From Roseimaritima multifibrata (GTDB lineage: Bacteria; Planctomycetota; Planctomycetia; Pirellulales; Pirellulaceae), in the NCBI RefSeq assembly GCF_007741495.1, contig NZ_CP036262.1, positions 4,278,001 through 4,342,000 of the forward strand: 64,000 nucleotides of DNA, given 5' to 3'. Of this stretch, positions 1-7,854 are shown in pieces. The notes beneath the pieces are model-generated. The model was not told where the DNA came from and ran no database searches. It saw nothing but the letters and a program-made list of their open reading frames with translations. A program made the position numbers and the translations under genes. Each line of letters begins with the position of its first letter. Within the stretch, counting starts at the first letter, position 1.

Positions 1-396
1 GCGTTCGCAGGTGGTCAGCAATTCGGCGGCTTTGGCGGGGTCCCAGTGCAACCCGACCTGCAATCGATCCATCACTACGCCAAGCGTTATGCCGGAGTCG
101 ACCTAGATGCGGACGACGTCGTGTTCGTGCAGTTGCTGTTGTATGGAAGTTCGATGAGCAGCCCAACGCCTGAAGAGGTCGCAGGCTGGGCAGATCATTT
201 TCAAATGGAACGAACCGACAACAGAATCGTTCTTCGTGGCGACCCATCGATGCTAGGCGTCGAAACCTACGAAAAGATCCCAGGCTTCCACTTGATCGAT
301 GAGGACTTCGTACTCAAATTCGACTCCAGCGGCCATCATCCCGAAGATGATCTCTACCGCGATCTACTCCCCGCCTTGGGGCGCATGACCAACTAG
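1..396 (+). CDS. C-terminal part of a thioredoxin-like secreted protein (5' truncated by window)
   Basis: The reading frame is open from the first base and ends with TAG at 394-396, so the gene begins before the window. A GTG at 46 is in frame but need not be the start. The visible part opens with a Gly/Gln-rich stretch (residues AFAGGQQFGGFGG). It then has a segment ending in FHLIDEDFVLKFDSSGHHP, which resembles the last strands of thioredoxin/SCO1-like redox domains. No CxxC is visible, since it would lie upstream. The reading as thioredoxin-like is tentative; that it is a real gene end is much firmer. Confidence 0.6.
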   Translation, partial: AFAGGQQFGGFGGVPVQPDLQSIHHYAKRYAGVDLDADDVVFVQLLLYGSSMSSPTPEEVAGWADHFQMERTDNRIVLRGDPSMLGVETYEKIPGFHLIDEDFVLKFDSSGHHPEDDLYRDLLPALGRMTN

Positions 397-488
397 ATTC
401 GTCCCCAAAGAGTCTTGCGGATTCCGCGTCCAGTTATCGAGCGACGAACGCCCGACAACTGGAAACGCTGAACCTGCTGTCAAATATC

Positions 489-1382
489 TTATCCTGCCCG
501 CCCAACAGACAGGCGTTTTCGGTTTCTCTTAAACGCGATCAAACCTATCGACAAAGCGAGTATGGCGAAGCTGCCCGGTTCAGGGACGGACGCCACATTC
601 AGCACGCCAACCCCCAAACCAGGTCCGAGTCGAAAATCGAAGCCTCCGGAACCACTTGTCACCCAGTTGTCTCGAATTGGATTGCCTAGGCTGTCCGTAA
701 AAGCACCATTCCCAGGGATGTCGAACATCCGCACAAACTGAATGTTGTTTAGATCCAATAAACCTGCGGCGACCAACGGGTCAGTGCTGAGGTCATCCAA
801 GTCGAACGGAGTCCCGTAACCGGCAGCATGTTTTCCAGCCAGGTTATACACATTGGTAACATCGAACCCGACAAATGATGTCCCAAAACCGCCGGCCAAC
901 GGTCCGCCGTTTAAATAGATGCTGGGAAACCTGGCAAAGTCTGTCCCATTACTAGAAACATCGACATAAGCGAACTCCGCAAACAGACCAGACACGCCGT
1001 CGCCATTGGTGCCGAACCGAAATCCATTTTCGAAAACTGCAAAATCAGCGCCACTACCGTTCCGTATTCCAGTTGGAAAACTAACGGTCAAATAGCCAGG
1101 CGAGACCCCCGCAGCGATCTGAGTCGCATCAAGATCGCCCAAGCTGTTAAAACCACCCGATTGATTGATCACCGTTGCACCACGCGGAGCAAAAGCGGTT
1201 CGATCCGGATCGATTGCATCGGCCCATTCAACAAACCGAACATCCCCCGAGGCTATCGCTCCATCGATCAAGTTGAAGGTGTCGGTAGGTCCTGAGTAGA
1301 TTCCCGCCAGGGCTGTGGAGGGAAAGAGCAAACAGACAGCCGTCAAGGCTGTCAGAAAAGGAAACGGAAACGAGTAAAGCAT
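489..1382 (-). CDS. PEP-CTERM sorting-domain secreted protein
   Basis: 297 residues. The N-terminus is a signal peptide (hydrophobic to about residue 26, ending STALAG). The C-terminus is a canonical PEP-CTERM signal: VPEPGS, a hydrophobic helix, then a basic tail (KRNRKR) at about residues 266-290. Such proteins are handed to an exosortase at the inner membrane; no exosortase gene lies in the window. The body carries the motifs DFAVFENGF and FAYVDVSSNGTDFARFPS, which recall a family of surface proteins often found with B12-uptake genes in Bacteroidota and Planctomycetes. That link is from memory and is an inference. A cobalamin-riboswitch-like element lies about 270 bases upstream on the same strand, which supports a role in B12 capture. 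Start ATG at 1382. Confidence 0.8.
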   Translation of the reverse strand: MLYSFPFPFLTALTAVCLLFPSTALAGIYSGPTDTFNLIDGAIASGDVRFVEWADAIDPDRTAFAPRGATVINQSGGFNSLGDLDATQIAAGVSPGYLTVSFPTGIRNGSGADFAVFENGFRFGTNGDGVSGLFAEFAYVDVSSNGTDFARFPSIYLNGGPLAGGFGTSFVGFDVTNVYNLAGKHAAGYGTPFDLDDLSTDPLVAAGLLDLNNIQFVRMFDIPGNGAFTDSLGNPIRDNWVTSGSGGFDFRLGPGLGVGVLNVASVPEPGSFAILALSIGLIAFKRNRKRLSVGRAG

Positions 1383-1654
1383 GGAGTCATTCCTTCGCCA
1401 TCGGAACCCAGGTCAGCGATACCTTCGACAGGCGCGCAACTTCATCTCAACCGAACATTGACTCAAAACTTCAAGAGGTCAATGCACGGATCAAAAGTGC
1501 ACGCGGACGAGGAATCACAACACAGGAACGTGAGTATCAAGCAAATCCAACGAGCCGCGAACTACCGATGTAACCGCTAGGTTTCCATCCCAAAGGTCCC
1601 GCAAAGCTCATTGCAACGATCGCCCCAATCCAAGAGGGCACGTAACCGTCTGTT

Positions 1655-1735
1655 CCGTGGTAGGTCTTCTGACTCACTGCCTATCAATTTCCCTAGCTTT
1701 CTCACCCGGTTCCCCAAGCAATAGCTCTTCAATCA
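1655..1735 (-). promoter_or_regulatory. Cobalamin-riboswitch-like element (short form) upstream of the PEP-CTERM gene
   Basis: On the minus strand, 1715-1708 reads GGGGAACC, followed by GGGTGAGAAAG (1707-1697). This matches the GGGAA-GGTG-A block of cobalamin riboswitches. About 20 bases later comes AGTCAGAAGACCTACC (1674-1659), almost the B12 box AGTCAGGAGACCTGCC. The usual middle section between these blocks (about 100 bases) is absent, so this is a shortened variant, a decayed copy, or a look-alike. It points toward the PEP-CTERM gene. A covariance-model search would settle it. Confidence 0.5.
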
Positions 1736-1980
1736 AGAAGGAAAGTTGACTTTAAAGCGTCGAAAAAAACGCCTAACGGCAGTTCACAGCGGCTGGACCG
1801 TCCCGGACTCACCTTCGCAAAAAGGCTCACCGGAGTTCCCTGTTCGCGAACCTTGAAAGAAACAAGATTCGCCACCACGAACGGGCGTGATTCTAACCAG
1901 CCGAACAGCCCAGTCAAGCACCGCCACCCACCAAGAAAACCACGTCGTCCTCTCCACGCAAAAGTAAAACAAGAAAAGAG

Positions 1981-2735
1981 TTTCAACCGCGAAAAACGCA
2001 AAAGACGCGAAAGAAAGAAACACCAACTTAAAAACCTGCCTGACCTTCGAGAATCCGTTTTCGCGTATTTCGAGTATTTCGCGGTTGAAAAAATCAGCAG
2101 GCACGGCTCTCATCGGCAACCAAAACAGGGAAAGGATTTCAACCGCGAAAAACGCAAAAGACGCGAAAGAAAGAAACACCAACTAAAAAACCTGCCCGAC
2201 TTTCGAGAATCAGTTTTCGCGTATTTCGTGTATTTCGCGGTTGAAAAAAATCAGCAGGTGCAGCGCCCAGCCGCAACCAAAACAAGAAAAGGATTTCAAC
2301 CGCGAAAAACGCAAAAGACGCGAAAGAAAGAAACACCAACTTAAAAAACCTGACTGGCTTTCGAGAATCCGTTTTCGCGTATTTCGAGTATTCCGCGGTT
2401 GAAAAAAACAGCAGGCGCAGCGCCCATCCGCAACCAAAACAGGGAAAGGTTTCAACCGCGAAAAACGCAAAAGACGCGAAAGAAAGAAACACCAACTAAA
2501 AAACCTGCCTGACTTTCGAGAATCCGTTTTCGCGTATTTCGTGTATTTCGCGGTTGAAAAATCAGCAGGCGCAGCTCCCCATCCGCAACAAAACCGGGAA
2601 AGGTTTCAACCGCGAAAAACGCAAAAGACGCGAAAGAAAGAAACACCAACTTAAAAAACCTGAGCTGACTTTCGAGAATCCGTTTTCGCGTATTTCGTGT
2701 ATTTCGCGGTTGTAAAAATCTGCAGGCGCGGCTCC
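1981..2735. repeat. Tandem array of about 155-bp CCGCGAAA-type repeats, array 1
   Basis: Five units start at 1981, 2137, 2294, 2450 and 2604, a period of 154-157 bases. Each begins with TTTCAACCGCGAAAAACGC, continues through ACGCGAAAGAAAGAAACACC, and returns with an inverted arm TTTTCGCGTATTTCGTGTAT and CGCGGTTG. Each unit therefore holds an imperfect palindrome, with two kinds of roughly 40-base spacer alternating. Spacers are conserved between units, unlike CRISPR spacers. The array is open in several frames (for example 1853-2344 plus and 2139-2495 minus), giving low-complexity pseudo-proteins that I do not regard as genes. Confidence 0.9.
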
Positions 2736-2867
2736 CCATCCTACGTCTAAACGGTGCCGCGAACTCTTCCTCTTTGTAGAATCGTTTTTCTGCGATTTCA
2801 CTCTCGACGTGCCTTACCCGTACGTCGCCCAGATGATCTATGACTCAACAAATGGGGAGATAGAAGA

Positions 2868-3254
2868 ATGAGTATCGTGTTCAAAGACGAATCGTATCGC
2901 ATCATGGGTGCATGCTTTGAAGTCTACAAAGAAAAAGGCTGCGGGTTCCTTGAGTCGGTGTTTCAAGAGTGTTTGTCACTTGAGTTTGGTTTCTCAGAAA
3001 TCGCATTTCTCGAACACCCCGAATTGAAACTGAGCTACAAGGGCAAACCGCTTCGGCAAGTCTTTAAACCTGACTTCCTTTGCTTTGGAAAGATCATCTT
3101 AGAAATCAAGGCGGTTTCCTCACTAAATGACGACCACCGCGCCCAAGTACACAACTACCTCAAAGCCACCAACCTCGAACTTGGTTTACTCGTAAATTTC
3201 GGTCATTACCCCAAAGTCGAATACGAACGAATCGTGCGTCAGCAGAAAAACTAG
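2868..3254 (+). CDS. GxxExxY protein (PD-(D/E)XK nuclease-like)
   Basis: 128 residues, a usual length for the GxxExxY family (TIGR04256 / PD-(D/E)XK nuclease superfamily 3). Visible family marks are: GACFEVYKEKGCGFLESVFQ near the N-terminus, with the naming glycine and glutamate (normally followed by tyrosine; here GFLESVF); FKPDFLCF with the acidic residue (about 66); ILEIKAVSSL with the E-x-K pair (about 75-77); and QVHNYLKATNLELGLLVNFG, the conserved helix and strand near the C-terminus. The fold suggests nuclease ancestry, but no activity is established for the family. The gene sits alone between two large arrays of the same repeat family (1981-2735 and 3260-4312). ATG at 2868 is preceded by GGGGAGATAGAAGA. 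Confidence 0.88.
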   Translation: MSIVFKDESYRIMGACFEVYKEKGCGFLESVFQECLSLEFGFSEIAFLEHPELKLSYKGKPLRQVFKPDFLCFGKIILEIKAVSSLNDDHRAQVHNYLKATNLELGLLVNFGHYPKVEYERIVRQQKN

Positions 3255-3259
3255 CTGAC

Positions 3260-4312
3260 AGGGTTTTAACCGCGAAAGACAAGGACTCCAACGGAATCCC
3301 TGAACTAGTATTCGGGATTCCGTTTTCGCGTCTTTCGAGTATTTCGCGGTCGTAAAAAATCAGTCGGCGATACCCCCAACTGCAACCAAAGCAGTGAAGA
3401 GTTTCGACCGCGAAAAACGCTAAATACGCGAAAAAGGGCACGAACAAATACTTGCTCCGTTTTTCAGGAAACACTCTTTCGCGTCTTTCGTGTATTTCGC
3501 GGTTGTAGAAATCAGTCGGCGATACCCCCAACTGCAGCCAAAGCAGTGAAGGGTTTCAACCGCGAAAAACGCTAAATACGCGAAAAAGGAGCACGAACAA
3601 GTACTTGCTCCGTTTATCAGGAAACACTCTTTCGCGTATTTCGCGGTTGTAAAAATCAGTCGGCGATACCCCCAACTGCAACCAGAGCAGTGAAGAGTTT
3701 CAACCGCGAAAAACGCTAAATACGCGAAAAAAGGGCACGAACAAATACTTGCTCCGTTTTTCAGAAAACACTCTTTCGCGTCTTTCGTGTATTTCGCGGT
3801 TGTAAAAATCAGTCGGCGATACCCCCTACTGCAACCAAAGCAGTGAAGAGTTTCGACCGCGAAAAACGCTAAAAACGCGAAAAAGGGCACGAACAAGTAC
3901 TTGCTCCGTTTTTCAGGAAACACTCTTTCGCGTCTTTCGTGTATTTCGCGGTTGTAAAAATCAGTCGGCGATACCCCCTACTGCAACCAAAGCAGTGAAG
4001 AGTTTCAACCGCGAAAAACGCTAAATACGCGAAAAAGGAGCACGAACAAGTACTTGCTCCGTTTATCAGGAAACACTTTTTCGCGTCTTTCGTGTGTTTC
4101 GCGGTTGTAAACAATCAGTCGGCGATCCCCGACTGCAACCAGAGCAGTGAAGAGTCTCGACCGCGAAAAACGCTAAATACGCTAAATACGCGAAATACGC
4201 GAAATACGCGAAATACGCGAAATACGCGAAAGATAAGAACTCCGATGGAATCCCGAAACGGGTTTTCATGATTCCGTTTTCGCGTGTTTCGTGTATTTCG
4301 CGGTTGGTCCAT
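3260..4312. repeat. Tandem array of about 152-bp CCGCGAAA-type repeats, array 2
   Basis: Units begin at about 3402, 3554, 3698, 3851, 4003 and 4155, a period of 144-153 bases, with a partial unit from 3260. The pattern is that of array 1 (TTTCRACCGCGAAAAACGCTAAATACGCG, then the inverted arm TTTCGCGTMTTTCGTGTATTTCGCGG). The spacers differ in sequence from array 1: CAGTCGGCGATACCCCC and CACGAACAAGTACTTGCTCC. It starts immediately after the GxxExxY stop codon. All open frames here are repeat artefacts. Confidence 0.9.
4174..4227. repeat. 9-bp tandem repeat inside array 2
   Basis: Six consecutive 9-base units: two of TAAATACGC, then four of GAAATACGC. They lie within the left arm of the last array-2 unit. 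This looks like slippage amplification of the repeat arm, which elsewhere has one copy of the 9-mer. Confidence 0.85.
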
Positions 4313-4543
4313 TGTGCGAGTGCTGATGGCGGGCTCGCTGAAAACTTGTTTTTACGGGGCTCCTTTCTTGTCAATGGAATCCTTCCGGATCAGACGAACT
4401 GCTTGTTTTTCTTTCTGATTATCTTTTTTGTGTCAGGACTGTAAGAAAAGAGTGGTTGCTGCGTCTTACGAGAGAACATTGCGATTATTTGGGCATGCGT
4501 GTGCCTGGAAACGCAGAATCAACTCGGCGGAGAGGAAACCAGT

Positions 4544-5251
4544 GTGCCTCAAAAAATTTGGCATCTAAAGAACAATGAGCTCTTTAGGAAGCTGCATCCA
4601 GACCAATTGAGCAAACTTGAATCTCGCTGCCGAGCTCGAGTCTTTGCGGCCCGCAGCCCGGTCTATTTGCCCAGCCAAACCGCTGACAGCGTGTTCCTGC
4701 TTGCCAGTGGGATGGTCAAGGTCTGCAACCTCACTAGCGATGGCAAACAATCGATCCTGGCGTTTGTTGAACCGGGAGAACTGTTCGGTGAGCTGGCGAT
4801 CTTTGAATCGGAACAAAGGGACGAATACGTCGAAGCGATCGAAAAATCGACCGTCGTGATGATTCCTGCCAGCGAGATCCAAGAACTGACCGCTACCAAC
4901 CATGACGTCTCCATTGCCCTAACGAAAATGATTGGGATAAGACGCCATCGCGTCGAACGACGACTGAAAAACCTTCTCTTCCTCTCGAACCGTGATCGCT
5001 TAGTCCATCTTCTGTTGGACCTAGCCGAACAATTCGGCATCTGCGAACCGGAGGGAATTCGCCTCAGAATCAAACTGGCTCATCAAGAAATTGCGAATCT
5101 GATGGGCAGCACCCGCGAGACAGTGACGATCTTGTTGGGGCAACTGAAATCGGAAGGGCTGGTCGAAGTCGGCCGACAACGGATCACTCTCGTGCACGCC
5201 GACCAACTGGCAAGCTCCGTTCAACGCAAGGTCCCAAGCTTGAACACTTAG
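4544..5251 (+). CDS. Crp/Fnr-family transcriptional regulator
   Basis: About 235 residues from GTG 4544, which has GGAGAGG some nine bases upstream; an in-frame GTG at 4499 gives 250. The N-terminal half is a cyclic-nucleotide-binding-like beta roll (FAARSPVYLPSQTADSVFLL, then GELFGELAIF). A long helix follows (IGIRRHRVERRLKNLLF), then a C-terminal Crp-type helix-turn-helix with KLAHQEIANLMGSTRETVT as recognition region. No Fnr-type cysteine cluster is evident, so an Fe-S oxygen sensor is unlikely; the ligand is unknown. It stands alone between repeat array 2 and a gene on the other strand. Targets cannot be read from the sequence. Confidence 0.9.
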   Translation: MPQKIWHLKNNELFRKLHPDQLSKLESRCRARVFAARSPVYLPSQTADSVFLLASGMVKVCNLTSDGKQSILAFVEPGELFGELAIFESEQRDEYVEAIEKSTVVMIPASEIQELTATNHDVSIALTKMIGIRRHRVERRLKNLLFLSNRDRLVHLLLDLAEQFGICEPEGIRLRIKLAHQEIANLMGSTRETVTILLGQLKSEGLVEVGRQRITLVHADQLASSVQRKVPSLNT

Positions 5252-5297
5252 GCCGACCTGATCGCCAAAATCCCCCTACAAAAATACTGTCATCCGA

Positions 5298-6068
5298 TCA
5301 CGACAACGCCGACTTCTGTAACGGAAGCTGTCGGCTTAACGCACCTGGCATAAGCCCATATTTGGCAATCGTGAAGAGGATTTTGTAACCCGCCTTAACC
5401 GAACCGCTCACCGTCCCACTGATCTTGCTTGTGCCGACTCTGGCCCGATAGGGAACAGGAATTTCCAGAAACCGCACCCCCAGCCTTGCCGCTTTGATCT
5501 GCATTTCAATCGTCCACCCAAAGTTCTCATCCTGCATATGCAGATCGCAAAGCCGATAATAGGTGATTGCTCGAAAAGGCCCGAGATCCGTGTATCGAGC
5601 CCTAAAGAACAGCCGCATCAGAGCGCAAGCGAACTTGTTTCCGAAAACGCTCTGCGGAGGCATTGCCCCCGGCTCACGTTTGCCCAGCAGACGCGAACCA
5701 AGCACAAAATCGGCTTTCCCGGCAGCGATCGGATCGACCAACTGAGGCAAAAGGTCTGAGTGGTCGCTGTAATCAGCATCAACAAAGGCAATCACTTTCG
5801 GTGACGCTTTGGCATCATTAATCAGCTCGCGAAGTTTCGACAAACCTTTAAGACATGCAGAACCGTACCCGCGTTTCGATTCGCTCACCACGATCGCACC
5901 TGCATCCTGGGCAACCTGAGCCGTCCGATCCGTCGACCCATTATCGACCACGATCACACCGGCAACAGCTGGCAAATCACGTAAAACCAAACCGACCGAT
6001 TTTTCTTCGTTAAGCGCAGGGATAACTACCCAGACCGAATCTCGGAGATAGCTGGCGATATCGTGCAT
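5298..6068 (-). CDS. Family 2 glycosyltransferase (dolichyl-phosphate mannose synthase-like)
   Basis: About 256 residues from ATG 6068, preferred because GGGGCTGAG lies just upstream; ATG 6092 is also in frame. GT2 marks: VVIPALNEEKSVG at the N-terminus (nucleotide-sugar binding), VVDNGSTDRTAQVA, the acidic motif FVDADYSDH for the metal, and DLGPFRAITY plus FGWTIEMQIKAA in the acceptor half. No C-terminal membrane helices like those of GtrB proteins are evident, so it is probably cytoplasmic or peripheral. It may transfer a sugar to a lipid phosphate. A polyprenol-sugar-using glycosyltransferase (7833-9512) is nearby, and arsenosugar genes follow a few kilobases on; involvement there is only inference. 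Confidence 0.88.
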   Translation of the reverse strand: MHDIASYLRDSVWVVIPALNEEKSVGLVLRDLPAVAGVIVVDNGSTDRTAQVAQDAGAIVVSESKRGYGSACLKGLSKLRELINDAKASPKVIAFVDADYSDHSDLLPQLVDPIAAGKADFVLGSRLLGKREPGAMPPQSVFGNKFACALMRLFFRARYTDLGPFRAITYYRLCDLHMQDENFGWTIEMQIKAARLGVRFLEIPVPYRARVGTSKISGTVSGSVKAGYKILFTIAKYGLMPGALSRQLPLQKSALS

Positions 6069-6419
6069 TTTCTCAGCCCCGGGCAGAGTCATTTATTTCG
6101 TAGGTGGGGTCGTGTTAGCGAAGCCGGCCTGACTGTCGCACATTAGAGGCTTCGGTTCTGTGAGGTCCATCACACTCGCGGCGACGGCAGATTTCCCGAT
6201 TGCGTATGCGAGCTCACGAAGCACCACCTCGATTCGGACCGAATAGAGTCAGCAGGATCGAACACGCGCTGCAGACGCTCGGCCGACGGCTCAAGAAACC
6301 TGTGTTGTTTTTTAAGCCGTCCTTGCTGATTTAGGCGGAGAGCCTTTGCCAATCGCAATTGATTCCTATACCGATCAAATCGCTTGTCATTAGAAATTCA
6401 ACTAGCAAAAAGATATCCC
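6069..6419. other. Intergenic region, divergent between glycosyltransferase and thioredoxin lipoprotein
   Basis: About 350 bases. It must hold the promoters of both flanking genes. No clear operator, repeat or RNA was seen; small open frames here (for example 6170-6358 minus) have no support. Confidence 0.5.
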
Positions 6420-6965
6420 ATGAAAACGATTTCCCTGGCCGCCCTGGTCGCCTCGCCTATCGCCATTCTGCTTTTGTCCGGATGCACCAACGTAGGAGCC
6501 CTGGCGTTCCGCAAACCATCCTCGACCGAACCACCGCAACAACTGACTGAATCCGTTGCTGCTCATCGACCCCAGGCAAAAGACATTCAGGTAACCGAGC
6601 ATACGGAAACCTTTGTTAGCACGCCATCCGCAAGAGAATCCTACCAACCGGCTCTCGTTACGCTTGGACGCGGAGAAGACCTACAGGCGAAGGTCAACGA
6701 AGCTACTGGACCGGTTCTGCTTGATTTTTATGCCGATTGGTGCGGCCCTTGCAAAGTGCAGAGCAGAATCCTCCATGACCTGGAGCAGGAAGCTGCAAAT
6801 CGTGGAACATTAATCATCAAAGTCAACATTGACGACCACCCGGAGATCGCCAGAAGCCTACAAGTCGAAGGGATCCCTACCTTGATCATGATCAGGGACG
6901 GTCAAATTGCGAATCGACAATCAGGCGTTGCCAACAAAAGTGAATTGACCGAGTGGATGCGGTAG
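6420..6965 (+). CDS. Thioredoxin-domain lipoprotein
   Basis: About 181 residues from ATG 6420, chosen because it starts a lipoprotein signal (hydrophobic run ending LLLSGCTN, cysteine as lipid site). A flexible linker of about 65 residues follows, then a thioredoxin fold with LLDFYADWCGPCKVQS (active site WCGPC) and the cis-proline loop VEGIPTLIMIRDG. It is therefore anchored at the membrane and faces the periplasm, acting as a disulfide reductase or exchange protein. Its stop lies 8 bases from the convergent zinc-finger gene. The client is unknown; cysteine-rich neighbours such as the YHS protein are possible but unproven. Confidence 0.9.
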   Translation: MKTISLAALVASPIAILLLSGCTNVGALAFRKPSSTEPPQQLTESVAAHRPQAKDIQVTEHTETFVSTPSARESYQPALVTLGRGEDLQAKVNEATGPVLLDFYADWCGPCKVQSRILHDLEQEAANRGTLIIKVNIDDHPEIARSLQVEGIPTLIMIRDGQIANRQSGVANKSELTEWMR

Positions 6966-6972
6966 AAATGCT

Positions 6973-7431
6973 TTAACCATCGGTGCCGAACGCAAACAAG
7001 ACAACCAATGATTCACCATCGTCCGCAGGATTTTCAACGCGGCTTGATGCGGCTACGGGCGTTCCAGAATCTTGCATTGCTTCCAGCTTCGTTCGGCAGG
7101 CTGGACATTTTTGGAAGTGGACCGTAAACGCATCCTGTTTCACCGGCTCCAATTCCCCTAACGCGAACTCCAGCATGGAATCTTGGACTTCGCTACAGGT
7201 CACGCCACCAAAATCGAACTCACCAACCGGGTTTTGCAGACTAGGCGAACTGGCAACACCTCCAAAATTCCAGGCGACCAACACCAGCATCACCGTTAAC
7301 ACGACAGGAGGACCGAACCGCACAACCGATTTGCGGCGTCGTTCCGCTTTCAGCCGTTTCATCAAGCCGGTAATCGTCCCTGGGGCACAATCTTCCCAAT
7401 CTGAATTTCCATCAAAATCTTGGCGGACCAT
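6973..7431 (-). CDS. Small membrane protein with zf-HC2-like anti-sigma-type zinc finger
   Basis: 152 residues. The N-terminus is charged (LKRLKAERRRKS-like, about 24-36), then one transmembrane helix (VVLTVMLVLVAWNFGGVA, about 42-60). A C-terminal module follows with VTCSEVQDSMLEFALGELEP and VHFQKCPACRTKLEAM, giving the C...HxxxCxxC pattern of zf-HC2 anti-sigma factors. In ordinary zf-HC2 anti-sigma factors the finger precedes the membrane helix and is cytoplasmic. Here it follows the helix, and the positive-inside rule would put it outside. No sigma factor gene is adjacent. Real gene, function uncertain. Confidence 0.72.
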   Translation of the reverse strand: MVRQDFDGNSDWEDCAPGTITGLMKRLKAERRRKSVVRFGPPVVLTVMLVLVAWNFGGVASSPSLQNPVGEFDFGGVTCSEVQDSMLEFALGELEPVKQDAFTVHFQKCPACRTKLEAMQDSGTPVAASSRVENPADDGESLVVLFAFGTDG

Positions 7432-7623
7432 AAGCTCATTCCCGTATTAGCTTCGAAGTGAGTGGCTGCAATCTACGAAACCGTTGGTTGTTTCACGTCT
7501 TCGTAGATACCTATCGTCGCCTCGTAGCGGCCTAGCGTCTGTGTAGAATCTAACATCGTTGCTTTTTCCTTTCATAATGGGCTGTCGAATAGAAGCCCGA
7601 TCCAGGGGCCGTTGGTCGATCAA

Positions 7624-7854
7624 ATGCATGAGTGGTTTCGTTTGGCTTTTTCCCGATCAATTGTTCTGCGTGGGCTTGCCTATAGCGTTGTCGTCGGGAC
7701 GATCCTGACAGCGATCAATCACGGCGATAACCTTCTTAACGGCCAGCTTGAAACGCGGCATTTCCTGAAAATCGCGTTAACGTACACGGTTCCCTATATC
7801 GTTTCGACTCTTTCAAGCGTGGCTGCGTTGAATCAGTCCGTTGAAAACGCGTAA
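7624..7854 (+). CDS. nrtS: NrtS-like small nitrate/nitrite transporter
   Basis: About 76 residues from ATG 7624; a TTG at 7612 with CAGGGG upstream is the alternative. Two hydrophobic helices are joined by the signature VGTILTAINHGDNLL; the second carries IALTYTVPYIVSTLSSV. This pattern matches the short NrtS proteins described as nitrate/nitrite transporters in a marine cyanobacterium. Such small proteins would have to oligomerise. The last 22 bases overlap the end of the convergent glycosyltransferase gene. No nitrate-reductase genes lie nearby. Identity rests on the motif and length. Confidence 0.75.
   Translation: MHEWFRLAFSRSIVLRGLAYSVVVGTILTAINHGDNLLNGQLETRHFLKIALTYTVPYIVSTLSSVAALNQSVENA

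Noticed and set aside
1729-2801. Open frames in several phases, for example 1853-2344 plus and 2139-2495 minus
   Set aside because: They are translations of the repeat array (recurring NREKRKRRERK or FASFAFFAVE strings), with no start signals or family features.
1981-4312. CRISPR-like periodic repeats
   Set aside because: Period is about 150 bases, the spacers are repeated within each array rather than unique, and no cas genes are present.
3160-4374. Minus-strand frames 3160-3531, 3420-3923, 3869-4114, 4066-4374
   Set aside because: Repeat-derived pseudo-proteins; composition cycles with the 150-base unit.
7447-7629. 60-residue minus-strand frame before the zinc-finger gene
   Set aside because: Overlaps the nrtS start region, no motif, no ribosome site; random composition.
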